DNA of 64,000 nt from Bradyrhizobium centrolobii (GCF_001641635.1 NZ_LUUB01000063.1:62001-126000), one strand, 5' to 3'; shown: positions 46,295 to 55,339, counted from the stretch's first letter. Numbers and translations are program-made. Notes: a model not told the origin generated them from the sequence alone.

Positions 46295-47692
46295 TCAGGC
46301 TCCAGTGGCGATTGGCGATAAAGCGGGCTCGCGCGCAACACGCGGCGTCACGAGTTCACCCAAAAGGCTGTAGCGCTCGAGGCTGTCGATCCGCACCGGC
46401 AGAATCTGTCCGATGATGTCGGGCGAGGCCATCACATGCGCGGGCTGCAAATAGGCGGTGCGGCCGACGATCTGGCCGGCATTGCGCGCCGCGCGCTCGA
46501 ACAACACGTCGACGGTTGTGCCAATCGCGGCCTTGTTGAAGGCCGATTGCTGGCTGTCGATCAATTCCTGGAGCCGCTCCAATCGCTGGTCCATCTCGGC
46601 TGGGGACACCGTCTCCTGCATATCCGCGGCCGGCGTTCCCGGCCGGGCGGAGTATTTGAACGAATAAGCCGCAGCGTAGCTGATTTGTGTGACCAGTGCG
46701 AGGGTGGCGCGAAAATCTTGCTCGCTCTCGCCGGGGAAGCCGACGATGAAATCTGATGAAAAAGCAATGTCTTGGCGTGCGGTACGGAAACGGTCGATGA
46801 GACGCCGATAATCATTGGCGGTATGTTTGCGGTTCATGGCCGCCAGAATCCGGTCCGAGCCCGATTGCACCGGAAGGTGCACGAACGGCATCAGCGCATC
46901 CAGATCGCGATGGGCTGCAATCAAACTGTCATCGACGTCGCGGGGGTGGCTGGTCGAATAGCGCAGCCGCGCGATGCCGGGCATCCGTGCCAGGTGTTCG
47001 AGCAGTTTGCCGAGCGGCCAGCTTTTCCCGTCGGGTCCCTCGCCGTGATAGGCGTTGACGTTCTGCCCGATCAGCGTCAGCTCGCGCACGCCGTTGTCGG
47101 CAAGTCGCTTCACGTCGTCGACGATCTTCGCCACGGGTCGCGAGACTTCCGCACCACGCGTATACGGCACGACGCAGAAGGTGCAGAACTTGTCGCAACC
47201 TTCCTGCACCGTGACGAAGGCGGAAATGCCGCGCGCGCGGATCGCATCGGGCTTCGGCTGCGCGAGAAAGCCGAACTTATCCTCGGCCGGGAATTCGGTC
47301 TCGATCGCGCGCCCTTCGTCGCCTGCGCGCCGCAGCAGTTGCGGCAGATGATGATAGCTCTGCGGGCCGACCACGATGTCGACCACTGGCGCACGGCGCA
47401 CGATCTCCTCGCCTTCGGCCTGTGCCACGCAGCCCGCAACCGCGATTTGCATCGCGCGGCCCTCACGTGCGGCCTCGTCCTTGGCGACGCGCAGGCGCCC
47501 GAGCTCGGAATAGACCTTTTCGGAAGCCTTCTCGCGGATATGGCAGGTGTTGAGGATGACGAGATCGGCGTCCTCGGCGCTGGCCGTCTCCACGAATCCT
47601 TCCGGAGCCAGCGTGTCCACCATGCGCTGGGCATCGTAGACGTTCATCTGGCAGCCATATGATTTGATGTGCAGCTTGCGCGGCGGCTTCAT
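46295..47692 (-). CDS. miaB: MiaB, tRNA i6A37 methylthiotransferase
   Basis: 465-residue radical-SAM enzyme that adds a methylthio group to i6A37 of tRNAs. The N-terminal UPF0004 domain has its three Fe-S Cys (SYGCQMNVYD, LNTCHIREKA and VAGCVAQAEG). The radical-SAM motif CxxxCxxC appears in EGCDKFCTFCVVPYTRG. A C-terminal TRAM domain (IGTTVDVLFERAARNAGQIVGRT) follows. The start at 47692 fits family size; a longer in-frame upstream stretch is repeat sequence. It precedes phoH. Confidence 0.97.
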   Translation of the reverse strand: MKPPRKLHIKSYGCQMNVYDAQRMVDTLAPEGFVETASAEDADLVILNTCHIREKASEKVYSELGRLRVAKDEAAREGRAMQIAVAGCVAQAEGEEIVRRAPVVDIVVGPQSYHHLPQLLRRAGDEGRAIETEFPAEDKFGFLAQPKPDAIRARGISAFVTVQEGCDKFCTFCVVPYTRGAEVSRPVAKIVDDVKRLADNGVRELTLIGQNVNAYHGEGPDGKSWPLGKLLEHLARMPGIARLRYSTSHPRDVDDSLIAAHRDLDALMPFVHLPVQSGSDRILAAMNRKHTANDYRRLIDRFRTARQDIAFSSDFIVGFPGESEQDFRATLALVTQISYAAAYSFKYSARPGTPAADMQETVSPAEMDQRLERLQELIDSQQSAFNKAAIGTTVDVLFERAARNAGQIVGRTAYLQPAHVMASPDIIGQILPVRIDSLERYSLLGELVTPRVAREPALSPIATGA

Positions 47693-47773
47693 GGAACCCG
47701 GATTGAGGTGGAGAACGGCCCTCAGATATAGGCTGGAGGGGCGAAAATCCAGCGATTGGGGCCCGAAACAGGC

Positions 47774-47866
47774 CGTCATTCCGGGGGCGCGCCAGCGAAT
47801 CCGGAATCCAGAGGTTTTGGTGCGAGATTCCGGGTTCACGCGCGTTGCGCGTGCCCCGGAATGACG
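47774..47866. repeat. Palindromic intergenic repeat with 13-bp terminal inverted arms (family C)
   Basis: CGTCATTCCGGGG (47774-47786) and CCCCGGAATGACG (47854-47866) are exact inverted copies, with an internal CCGGAATCC/GATTCCGG pair. It lies between the HAD gene and miaB, on the same strand. The pattern of a terminal TCATTCC/GGAATGA is shared with 56551-56652. Confidence 0.75.
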
Positions 47867-47880
47867 ACGGAGGGGCCGAT

Positions 47881-48561
47881 TCAGCCCGCCAGAGCGTCTG
47901 CCTCGACCCGCCGGAGCAGTTCCGGCAACTGCCGCATGTCCGCAAAGGTCAGGTCGGTCCCCGCCCGATGAAGGGTCTCGGCATAGCCGTCGCGGCAATG
48001 GCTGCCGCCGTGAAAGCCGAACACCGTCATACCGGCCGCACGGGCGCCGGCGATTCCCGCCAGGCTGTCCTCGATCACGACGCAGCGGTGCGGTGGCACC
48101 GCCATTTCGGCGGCCGCTAACAGGAACAGATCCGGCGCCGGCTTGCCGTTCGTCACCTGCGAGGCTGAAAAGATCTTCGGCGCGAGGCGCTCGTAGAGCC
48201 CGGTGCTTCCGAGGCTCACGCGCATGCGTTGATGCGAGCCGCTGGAGGCCACGCAGACGGCTTGCGTGACCACATCCAGCACGTCGTGAATGCCGCGGAT
48301 CGCTTCGAGGTTGGCCTCGAACGAGCGGAACAGCTCGTCCTGCAAGTCGCCGTGATAGGCGTCGGGCAGCTTGCGGCCGAGCTCGGATTCGATTTCGAGA
48401 TTGGCCTGCCGTGTCGAGCGGCCGAGAAAGCGCTCGAACACCTGCTCCGACGTGATCGGATAGCCGTGCCTGGTCAGGACATCCGCATGCGCGCGACAGG
48501 AGATCACCTCACTGTCGACCAGCACGCCGTCGCAATCGAAGATGATGAGGTCTATTGGCAC
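47881..48561 (-). CDS. HAD-superfamily phosphatase/phosphoglucomutase-like protein
   Basis: 226-residue HAD hydrolase. Motif I (nucleophile and acid Asp) is FDCDGVLVDSE, motif II is in VASSGSHQRM, motif III Lys is in NGKPAPDLFLLAA and motif IV is VVIEDSLAGIAGARAAGM. The cap between about 15 and 80 is of the small helical (C1) type seen in beta-phosphoglucomutases and phosphoglycolate phosphatases. It could act on sugar phosphates or 2-phosphoglycolate; sequence does not choose. It lies downstream of fur and upstream of miaB. Confidence 0.9.
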   Translation of the reverse strand: MPIDLIIFDCDGVLVDSEVISCRAHADVLTRHGYPITSEQVFERFLGRSTRQANLEIESELGRKLPDAYHGDLQDELFRSFEANLEAIRGIHDVLDVVTQAVCVASSGSHQRMRVSLGSTGLYERLAPKIFSASQVTNGKPAPDLFLLAAAEMAVPPHRCVVIEDSLAGIAGARAAGMTVFGFHGGSHCRDGYAETLHRAGTDLTFADMRQLPELLRRVEADALAG

Positions 48562-48584
48562 AACTGTGTGGCGCTGTTGTCCTT

Positions 48585-48733
48585 ACCTCTCCCGGAGGGA
48601 GAGGTCGGCGCGAAGCGCCGGGTGAGGGGTTCTACTCTCTCGTGGAAACTGAGACCCCTCACCCCATTTGCACTGGACGATGCTTCGCATCGCCAGGAGC
48701 AAATCGACCTCTCCCCGACGGGGAGAGGTGAGG
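48585..48733. repeat. Palindromic intergenic repeat (family A, variant centre)
   Basis: The ends ACCTCTCCCGGAGGGAGAGG and CTCTCCCCGACGGGGAGAGG are inverted, with GTGAGGGGT/ACCCCTCAC inside, as in the copy at 27301-27475. Its middle differs: CGATGCTTCGCATCG replaces the TTTGCTGCGCAAA palindrome. It fills the fur-HAD spacer. Confidence 0.75.
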
Positions 48734-48766
48734 CGAATCCGCGGAAAGGTCTATCTACAATCGCCA

Positions 48767-49222
48767 TCAACTCGACGGCTTTTCGTCGTCGAGTGGGACG
48801 CAATAGAGCTCGAGCCGGTGATCGACCAGCTTGTAGCCGAGCTTGCGGGCGATCTCCGCCTGGAGCTTTTCGATCTCTTCGGAGGTGAACTCGATCACCT
48901 TGCCGTCGCGCAGATTGATGAGGTGGTCGTGATGGCTGTCGCGCATCTGCTCGTAGCGCGCGCGGCCCTCGCGGAAATCATGGCGCTCGATGATGCCGGC
49001 ATCTTCGAACAGTTTCACGGTTCGATAGACTGTCGAGATCGAGATCTTGTCATCCACGGCGACGCAGCGCCGGTAGAGTTCCTCGACGTCGGGATGATCC
49101 ATCGCCTCGGCGAGCACGCGGGCGATCACGCGGCGCTGCTCGGTCATGCGCATGCCGGTCGCGGCACAGCGCGCTTCGATGCCGGTGGCCTTGGTCGCGG
49201 AAGAAGGTTTCAGTGTGGTCAT
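48767..49222 (-). CDS. fur: Fur, ferric uptake regulator
   Basis: 151-residue iron-dependent repressor. The winged helix (RMTEQRRVIARVLAEA, SISTVYRTVKLFEDAGII) and metal-binding HHDH at 97-100 in DSHHDHLINL are present. It lacks the C-terminal CxxC pairs of E. coli Fur, as usual in rhizobia. With irr in the same window, both main iron regulators are seen; in Bradyrhizobium Fur responds to iron and controls irr. ATG at 49222 chosen; a longer in-frame start at 49273 would overlap rimI and lacks family support. It follows tsaB-rimI. Confidence 0.94.
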   Translation of the reverse strand: MTTLKPSSATKATGIEARCAATGMRMTEQRRVIARVLAEAMDHPDVEELYRRCVAVDDKISISTVYRTVKLFEDAGIIERHDFREGRARYEQMRDSHHDHLINLRDGKVIEFTSEEIEKLQAEIARKLGYKLVDHRLELYCVPLDDEKPSS

Positions 49223-49259
49223 AGGGTTGTCTGCCTGGCGGCGCTTCCTGCCATCAAGT

Positions 49260-49745
49260 TTATGACAAGTCACGTCGCATCAGAAGTGCGTTCAATTGTT
49301 CCCCGTTCGGCTGCTTATAGTAGCGTTCGCGGCGTCCGACCACCATGAATCCGTTCTTATCGTAGAGCCGCCGCGCCGGCTGGTTATTCTCCTCCACTTC
49401 CAGAAATATAGTACGGACGCCGCGTCCTGCGAGGTGGCCGAGATGGGTCATCAGCAGCATGTGGGAGAGACCGCGTCCGCGATGGGCCTGGTCCACCGCG
49501 ATCGAGAGGATTTCCGCTTCGTCGGCGCCGATCCGCGACACCGCAAAGCCGATCGTCTTGCGGCCCAGGCGCAGGCGATGGATGAGCGTGTTGCGCTCGC
49601 TCATCATGGTCTCGAACTCGCCCTCGCCCCAGCCGCGTGCGAAGGATGCGCCATGAAGCTGCGCCAGCCGCAGCGCGTCGCTCGCGGAAGCGGGCTCGAC
49701 GGCGGCCGTGCCGCCGCGCCACCATTCCGACAACCATCGCATCAT
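49260..49745 (-). CDS. rimI: RimI-like ribosomal-protein-S18 alanine acetyltransferase
   Basis: 161-residue GNAT enzyme that acetylates the N terminus of S18. Motif A is SIAVDQAHRGRGLSHMLLM (with RGRGL for acetyl-CoA), followed by FLEVEENNQPARRLYDKNGF, the RimI signature, and RRERYYKQPNGEQLNALLM. The start overlaps the tsaB stop (ATGATG: two possible Met codons). tsaB-rimI is a conserved pair, and fur follows. Confidence 0.92.
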   Translation of the reverse strand: MMRWLSEWWRGGTAAVEPASASDALRLAQLHGASFARGWGEGEFETMMSERNTLIHRLRLGRKTIGFAVSRIGADEAEILSIAVDQAHRGRGLSHMLLMTHLGHLAGRGVRTIFLEVEENNQPARRLYDKNGFMVVGRRERYYKQPNGEQLNALLMRRDLS

Positions 49746-50437
49746 GAGGTTGCGGCTTGTGCTGCGAGCGGCGGTAGCGCTGCCGGCTTTGCATCGGGTG
49801 CGCGCAGATAGAACGGCCGCGCCGGCGTGATGTCGGGATCGGCCGCGGCGCCGAGCCATGCGACCCAGCCGATGTCGGGCGCTGCTTGCGTATCGACGGC
49901 AATGGGTTGCGGCATAACCTTCGGCCAACGCTCGGCGAGGATTTTTGCGGCATTGCCGGCCAGATGCGGCGCACCGAATTGCGAGGCCGCGATCGCCTCG
50001 TCGATGGGGGTCACTTTCGGCGGCACCAGCTGGCTGCCGTCGCCGGCGACGATCTGGAAATAGACGTGGTCATGCCGCGCATCGATCGCGGACAGCACGG
50101 GCGCCGACCCGCTCCGGCCGACGATTGCGGCAGCAAAGGCCGACAACGTCGTCAGCCCGACGGCGGGCCGCTTTGCCGCAAGCGCGATACCGCGCGCGGC
50201 CGAAATGCCGACGCGCAAGCCGGTGAAACTTCCGGGACCGACAGTGACGGCGATGCGGTCGAGCGCGGTGAATGCGAGATCGGCCGATTGCATGACGCGC
50301 GCAATCATCGGCATCAACGCTTCGGCGTGGCCGCGCTTCATGAGACGGGACTCCTGCGCAAGGAGTTCGCCCGCATCGGTATCAAGAACGGCGGCCGCGC
50401 ACGCCTCCAGCGCGGTATCGATGGCAAGGATCAGCAT
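49742..50437 (-). CDS. tsaB: TsaB, tRNA t6A threonylcarbamoyltransferase complex subunit
   Basis: 231-residue dimerisation partner of TsaD for the t6A37 modification. The ASKHA-fold start ILAIDTALEACAAAV and the typical TVGPGSFTGLRVGISAARG are clear. TsaB itself has no ATPase activity. The start MLILAID is chosen by family; 19 more residues could be added upstream in frame. It begins the tsaB-rimI-fur run. TsaE, another subunit, is at the start of the window. Confidence 0.95.
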   Translation of the reverse strand: MLILAIDTALEACAAAVLDTDAGELLAQESRLMKRGHAEALMPMIARVMQSADLAFTALDRIAVTVGPGSFTGLRVGISAARGIALAAKRPAVGLTTLSAFAAAIVGRSGSAPVLSAIDARHDHVYFQIVAGDGSQLVPPKVTPIDEAIAASQFGAPHLAGNAAKILAERWPKVMPQPIAVDTQAAPDIGWVAWLGAAADPDITPARPFYLRAPDAKPAALPPLAAQAATS

Positions 50438-50744
50438 GGCGGCAATGTAGTCGGTTCCGCGTCGATCAAACCAGAGCAAGTTTGCGCGCTCCACCAGGGC
50501 GCGCGCAGAGCGCGATCATTTGGCCTTGTCCGCAATCCTACGTACTCGGGAAAAGTATGCAATCTAGCATCCCTTTGGTCCCCCTCGTTTTGATGGTACC
50601 CGCTGCATTTGCAACCATCGGGAGGCTTAAGTGGTTGAAATTATGCGGATTAATAATGCATTAGCGATCAAATGACAGCCTTCAGTGGCGCCTCGGGCGA
50701 TGCATTTTCGGCATATCGAGCCACCCCATCCGCGATCTCAACGG
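50438..50744. other. Intergenic region, no functional gene seen
   Basis: AT-richer than its surroundings (about 50540-50680), with short open frames lacking recognisable features. It should contain the tsaB promoter on the minus strand. The chemoreceptor remnant begins just after it. Confidence 0.5.
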
Positions 50745-51095
50745 CAGGCCGTCAAGGTCGTGAAATATGCCTCGAACACGACGGCGAAGGTGATCGCGCG
50801 CATGCGCAGCGAGAAGGTGCGCGACATGATGGAATCGGTCGCGGCCGGCGCCGAGGGGTTGAACGCGTCGGTGTGTGAGATCGCCGAAGCCATGAGCCGC
50901 TCGTGAGACCGGATCGACCGCGGTCGATCAGGTCGAAGCCGCGGACCAGCAGGCACATCAAGGGCGCGATTCAGGGCGCGTACGTCTCGTCAACGTCTGC
51001 TGCGGGTCGAGGAGCAGAGCACGGTCACCAACAAGATGTCGGCGAGCATGCGCAAGGCTGCGGAAGAAGCCGCCAGCATTGGCCAGGCGGCTTGA
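50745..51095 (+). pseudogene. Degraded methyl-accepting chemotaxis protein remnant
   Basis: Fragments of a chemoreceptor signalling domain are readable in order in different frames. 50748-50906 gives VKVVKYASNTTAKVIARMRS and ESVAAGAEGLNASVCEIAEA, then a stop. One frame shift later, near 50905-50965, ETGSTAVDQVEAADQQAH continues the same helix. After a missing stretch, about 51010-51095 gives EQSTVTNKMSASMRKAAEEA and a stop, which resembles a receptor C terminus. The conserved central hairpin that contacts CheA/CheW has been deleted. No start codon or ligand domain is left. Confidence 0.7.
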
Positions 51096-51191
51096 TCTCG
51101 TAGGATGGGCAAAGCGCGGCGTGCCCACCTCTTTTGTCCGGGTCGTATGGTAGGCACGGCGCAAGTGCGTCTTTGCCCGCCCTACGGCAGC

Positions 51192-51761
51192 TTACATCGG
51201 CCGGACTTCGACCACGTCGGGCACGAAGTGCCTCAACAGGTTCTGGATGCCGTGCTGCAGCGTTGCGGTCGATGACGGGCAGCCGGAGCAGGCGCCCTTC
51301 ATGTTGAGATAGACGATGCCGTCCTTGAAGCCGCGGAAGGTGATGTCGCCGCCGTCATTGGCGACCGCCGGCCGCACCCGGGTCTCGATCAGGTCCTTGA
51401 TCATGTCGACCGTCTCGGCATCCGCCTCGTCGAAGAACTCGCCCCTGTCGTCGAGCTCGACATCGCTCGATGCCGCACCATCGGCGAGCAGCGGCGCGCC
51501 GGACATGTAGTGCTCCATGATGGCACCCAAGATCGCGGGCTTGAGTTGCTGCCATTCACCGCTCGCCTTGGTCACGGTGATGAAGTCGGAGCCGTAGAAC
51601 ACGCCGGTGATGCCGGGCACGTCGAACAGCTTTTCGGCGAGCGGCGAGCGGGCGGCGGCCTCGCGGGTCGAAAACTCCATCGGGCTGCCGTCGAGGACGA
51701 GGCGGCCGGGAATGAATTTCAGCGTGGCGGGATTGGGGGTGGCTTCGGTCTGAATGAACAT
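51192..51761 (-). CDS. NfuA/NifU-like Fe-S cluster carrier
   Basis: 189-residue protein that carries and delivers Fe-S clusters. The N-terminal Nfu_N domain (about 1-90, MFIQTEATPNPATLKFIPGR) and the C-terminal NifU-like domain (about 110-189) are both present. The cluster-binding CxxC is in KGACSGCPSS. Start MFIQTE is chosen; a 9-residue longer in-frame start is at 51788. It stands next to the chemoreceptor remnant and upstream of the minus-strand tsaB cluster; nfuA near trpS and usp is usual in alphaproteobacteria. Confidence 0.94.
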   Translation of the reverse strand: MFIQTEATPNPATLKFIPGRLVLDGSPMEFSTREAAARSPLAEKLFDVPGITGVFYGSDFITVTKASGEWQQLKPAILGAIMEHYMSGAPLLADGAASSDVELDDRGEFFDEADAETVDMIKDLIETRVRPAVANDGGDITFRGFKDGIVYLNMKGACSGCPSSTATLQHGIQNLLRHFVPDVVEVRPM

Positions 51762-51896
51762 GGTTTTCTCCGGACGTCGCCGGTTCAAGGCCGGCGCGTG
51801 GGCTATCCACTAGCAGATGGCGACGGGGAACGCACGATCAAGGGGGTGTGGAGCCCGTTCCATTGTTATATCAGCAAGTTAGGGCCGCCCTTTTCT

Positions 51897-52030
51897 CCCT
51901 CTCCCCGCTTGCGGGGAGAGGGTTGGGGTGAGGGGGAGTCTCCACGGGGGCGGTGAGAGTTGGACTTGCGGAAGCTCCCCCCTCACCCGGAATTCAAGCT
52001 GTGCTTGAATTCCGGCCTCTCCCCGCAAGC
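51897..52030. repeat. Palindromic intergenic repeat (family B)
   Basis: CCCTCTCCCCGCTTGCGGGG is inverted at the far end as CCTCTCCCCGCAAGC, and GAATTCAAGC-TGT-GCTTGAATTC forms an internal 10-bp palindrome (about 51991-52013). Similar to 11160-11275. It lies between the universal stress protein gene and the NfuA-like gene. Confidence 0.7.
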
Positions 52031-52036
52031 AGCGAG

Positions 52037-52531
52037 CTACGACAATGAATCCACGCTTGAATCGGCAAGCGCGCCGGAAATGATCGTCACTGGAATCGGG
52101 AACGTCCCCACCGCGTGCGCAAGCAGGGCGACCAGAGGTCCCGGGCCTTCCGCGCCGGGATTGGCGGCCAGCACCAGCATGGCGATGTCCGGGTCCTCGT
52201 CGATGACCTCGAGGAGTTGTTCCATCGGGCTGCCTTCCCGGATCACCCGCTCCGGCGTGATCCCAGCGATGCCGTTGGCGCGGCCCGCTGCACGGTCGAG
52301 CGCGGCGTTGGCCTCTTCATGAGCCTCGGCCCGCATGATGTCGGCAACCCCCAGCCATTCCTGGCTCTGCTCTTCGGTCTCGATGATGCGCAGCATCACC
52401 ACGCCCCCGCCGGCGCGGATCGCCCAGCGGCTGGCGTAATAGACCGCGCGATCCCATTCGGCGGTGTCGTCGACGATGACAAGGCATTTGGGCTTGTGAC
52501 CCGGCTCGAAGCAAAGTCGCTTGCTGGTCAT
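52037..52531 (-). CDS. Universal stress protein family
   Basis: 164-residue UspA-fold protein. The N-terminal strand is KCLVIVDDTAEWDRAVYYA, and the C-terminal part has LVLAANPGAEGPGPLVALLA in place of the usual GxxG-x9-GS/T ATP-binding loop; the loop is degenerate, so ATP binding is uncertain. Length is typical. It sits between trpS and nfuA, an order conserved in alphaproteobacteria. Role unknown beyond stress association. Confidence 0.85.
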   Translation of the reverse strand: MTSKRLCFEPGHKPKCLVIVDDTAEWDRAVYYASRWAIRAGGGVVMLRIIETEEQSQEWLGVADIMRAEAHEEANAALDRAAGRANGIAGITPERVIREGSPMEQLLEVIDEDPDIAMLVLAANPGAEGPGPLVALLAHAVGTFPIPVTIISGALADSSVDSLS

Positions 52532-52637
52532 GCATGTCCCGGCGTGTCCCTGGTCGACATGCTGCCACACTCCCTCAGCTTTTGGGAGAGGGGGCGGCCG
52601 GCGCCGTGGCGCAGACCGTGTTTCGCATGCGCAACAA

Positions 52638-53690
52638 TCAACGCCTGCGGATGAAGCCGACGATATCCTTCGAGAGCTTCATCGTCTCGTCGGCGATCGC
52701 GCGCGCCCGGTCGGAGCCGTCGTTCAGGATCGCATCGATATGGCCGGGATCGGCGACGAGACGCTTCATCTCGCCGGCGATCGGCGAGAGTTTCGTGACG
52801 CACAGATCGACAAGCGCATTCTTGAAGCTGGAGAACTGGCCGCCGCCGAAATCGCGCAGCACGTCGGCCTTCGAGCGGCCGGAGAGCGCGGCGAAGATGC
52901 CGACGAGATTGTCGGCCTCGGGGCGCGCTTCCAGGCCCTTCTCCTCCGTCGGCAGCGGCTCCGGATCGGTCTTCGCCTTGCGGACCTTCTGCGCGATGGT
53001 GTCGGCATCGTCGGTCAGGTTGATGCGCGAATAGTCCGACGCATCCGACTTCGACATCTTCTTGGTGCCGTCGCGCAAGCTCATCACGCGCGTCGCCGGT
53101 CCCGTGATGAAGGGTTCCGGCAGCGGGAAGAACAGGCCGTCATTGGTGCCGTGGCTGCGGATCGAGTCGCCGAAATCGTTGTTGAACTTCTGCGCGATGT
53201 CGCGCGAGAGCTCGAGATGCTGCTTCTGGTCCTCGCCGACCGGCACATGGGTGGCGCGGTAGAGCAGGATGTCGGCCGCCATCAGCACGGGATAGTCGTA
53301 GAGCCCGACGGAGGCGTTCTCGCGATCCTTGCCGGCCTTCTCCTTGAACTGGGTCATGCGGTTGAGCCAGCCCATCCGCGCGACGCAGTTGAAGATCCAG
53401 GCAAGCTCGGCATGGCCCGAAACCTGGCTCTGGTTGAACACGATGTGCTTCTTCGGGTCGATGCCGCTCGCGATGAACGCCGCGGTCACCTCGCGGGTGT
53501 TGCGCGCGAGCTCGGCCGGCCCGCCCCAGACGTCCACGCCCTGCGTGATCGCGTGCATGTCGACGACGCAATAGATGCAGTTGTGGGTTTCCTGCATCTT
53601 CACGAAGTTGACGATCGCGCCGAGATAATTGCCGAGATGCAGATTGCCCGTCGGCTGGACGCCTGAAAAGACCCGTTCAACGAATGCCAT
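52638..53690 (-). CDS. trpS: Tryptophanyl-tRNA synthetase
   Basis: 350-residue class I aminoacyl-tRNA synthetase. The HIGH-like motif is in SGVQPTGNLHLGNYLGAIV, the KMSKS motif in TKKMSKSDASDYS, and the tryptophan-binding region QSQVSGHAELAWIFNC is standard. Length is typical for the bacterial enzyme. It lies downstream of murJ and upstream of the stress-protein and NfuA-like genes. Confidence 0.98.
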   Translation of the reverse strand: MAFVERVFSGVQPTGNLHLGNYLGAIVNFVKMQETHNCIYCVVDMHAITQGVDVWGGPAELARNTREVTAAFIASGIDPKKHIVFNQSQVSGHAELAWIFNCVARMGWLNRMTQFKEKAGKDRENASVGLYDYPVLMAADILLYRATHVPVGEDQKQHLELSRDIAQKFNNDFGDSIRSHGTNDGLFFPLPEPFITGPATRVMSLRDGTKKMSKSDASDYSRINLTDDADTIAQKVRKAKTDPEPLPTEEKGLEARPEADNLVGIFAALSGRSKADVLRDFGGGQFSSFKNALVDLCVTKLSPIAGEMKRLVADPGHIDAILNDGSDRARAIADETMKLSKDIVGFIRRR

Positions 53691-53758
53691 GGCAAGCCTT
53701 CCTGGAGATAGTGGGCCGTCGTTTCCAACAGCGGCGCTGCCTCGTCAAGGGTAATTAC

Positions 53759-53785
53759 ACCTCTCCCATAGGGAGAGGTGAAGAG
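53759..53785. repeat. Half-copy of repeat family A
   Basis: ACCTCTCCCATAGGGAGAGG-TGAAGAG matches one arm of the family A elements at 27301 and 58643. It lies between murJ and trpS. Confidence 0.6.
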
Positions 53786-53803
53786 ACCCTGGGATGAGGC
53801 GCG

Positions 53804-55339
53804 CTAATGAGCCGGCCGCTTCAGGGCGTTAACCGCTTCCCGCCACGAGGCGACGCCGAGGACCTGCAGGAGCAGGCCATAAACAGCGATCCCCGCCGCG
53901 ATCTGCAAGCCGAGCGCAATGAACTTGATGAAGCCATGGCTGTCGGCAGGCGCAAGGCCGGCCGTCAGCCAGAGCAGGGCGCCCATGGCGAGCGCGGCGA
54001 GCACGATCCGCGGCAGCCGCCTTTGGGCGGCCTCGTCGGCCTTGAAGCCGAACTCGGTCTTGCCCTTTCGGAGCAGCGAGAATGCGCTGCCCCAGGCGCC
54101 GGCCGCGATGCTCGCGGCAATCCCGGTCGCGCCGAAGAAGTGGCCGAGAACGACTGCAAGCGCGACCGCGACCACAAACCCCTTGGCCGTTGCCAGGAGC
54201 GGCGTCATCGTGTCGCTGCGGGCGTAGAAGGCCGGGGACAGCGCCTTGATCAGCACATGCGCCGGCAGGCCCAGCGCCAGCCACATCAGTGCGTGCGCGG
54301 TCGCCGTGCTGTCCTCGGCGCCGAAGGCGCCGTGCTCGAACAGCAGCCGCACGATCGGCTCCGCGAGCACGATCAGGCCGAGCGTCGCCGGCAATGCCAG
54401 CCCGGCGGCGAGCTCGAGCGCGCGCGATTCCGCATGCGCCACCGCGTGACGATCGCCGCTGCCGACCGCGCGCGTCAGCTCCGGCACCAGCACCGTGCCC
54501 ATGGCGACACCGACGATGCCGAGCGGCAGCTCGACCAGGCGGTTAGCGAAATAGAGCCAGGAGACGGCGGAGGGCGTCGCCGAGGCGATGATGGCGCCGG
54601 CCACGATCAGCCATTGCGGGCCCGAGCTTGCGATCATGCCGGGGACCGCCTTGGCGAAGAAGCCGCGCATCTCCTCATCGAAGCTCACACGCAACGGTGT
54701 CGCGAGGCGCGCACTTCGTTGCGACAGCAGCATCAGCAATTGCAGCAGGCCCGCAATGCCGACGGTGGCCGCCAGCACCCACGCGGCGAAGCCCGCCTCG
54801 GCGTGCCAGAGGAGGAGCGCCGCGATCGCGGCAATCAGGGCGATGTTGAACAGAAGTGGCGAAAACGCCGTCAGGGCAAAGCGGCCTTGCGCGTTGAGCA
54901 GTCCCATCAGCACTGTGACGGGACCTGCAAAGGCGAGATAAGGCAGCATCAGGCGCGCACTCTGAACAGCGAGGTCGCGGGTCTCGCTGCCGAGGAAGCC
55001 GGGCGCGATGATCGCGATGATCAGCGGCATCACGAGCGCGATGACGATCGAGGCCGCGATCAGGGCGACGCTGACCGTGCCGAGCACGCGCCCCGCAAAA
55101 GCGGCCGCGGCTTCCTCGCCGTCGCGGTCTCGCACGCCCAGCCAGGCCGGAATCAGGGCCGCATTGAGCGCGCCCTCGCTGAGCAGGCGCCGCACCACGT
55201 TGACGAGCTGGAAGGCCGCCAGGAAGGCATCCGCCACGGCGCCGGTACCGAGCAGCGCCGCGATCAGGGAATCGCGCGCAAAGCCCAAGAGACGCGAGGC
55301 CAATGTTCCGGTCGAGACGGTCAGGAATGAGCGGATCAT
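53804..55339 (-). CDS. murJ: MurJ, lipid II flippase
   Basis: 511-residue inner-membrane protein with about 14 hydrophobic helices, flipping lipid II across the membrane for peptidoglycan synthesis. The start has the family patterns GTLASRLLGFARDSLIAALLG, VADAFLAAFQLVNVVRRLLSEGA and ALIPAW. Conserved Arg residues of the cavity (R in SRLLGFARD and VRRLL) are present. Start MIRSF is chosen; longer in-frame starts would overlap the divergent adenosine-kinase-like region. It precedes trpS. Confidence 0.95.
   Translation of the reverse strand: MIRSFLTVSTGTLASRLLGFARDSLIAALLGTGAVADAFLAAFQLVNVVRRLLSEGALNAALIPAWLGVRDRDGEEAAAAFAGRVLGTVSVALIAASIVIALVMPLIIAIIAPGFLGSETRDLAVQSARLMLPYLAFAGPVTVLMGLLNAQGRFALTAFSPLLFNIALIAAIAALLLWHAEAGFAAWVLAATVGIAGLLQLLMLLSQRSARLATPLRVSFDEEMRGFFAKAVPGMIASSGPQWLIVAGAIIASATPSAVSWLYFANRLVELPLGIVGVAMGTVLVPELTRAVGSGDRHAVAHAESRALELAAGLALPATLGLIVLAEPIVRLLFEHGAFGAEDSTATAHALMWLALGLPAHVLIKALSPAFYARSDTMTPLLATAKGFVVAVALAVVLGHFFGATGIAASIAAGAWGSAFSLLRKGKTEFGFKADEAAQRRLPRIVLAALAMGALLWLTAGLAPADSHGFIKFIALGLQIAAGIAVYGLLLQVLGVASWREAVNALKRPAH

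Noticed and set aside
50482..50664. 60-residue plus-strand open frame after tsaB
   Set aside because: No ribosome site of note and no family resemblance; an AT-rich spacer.
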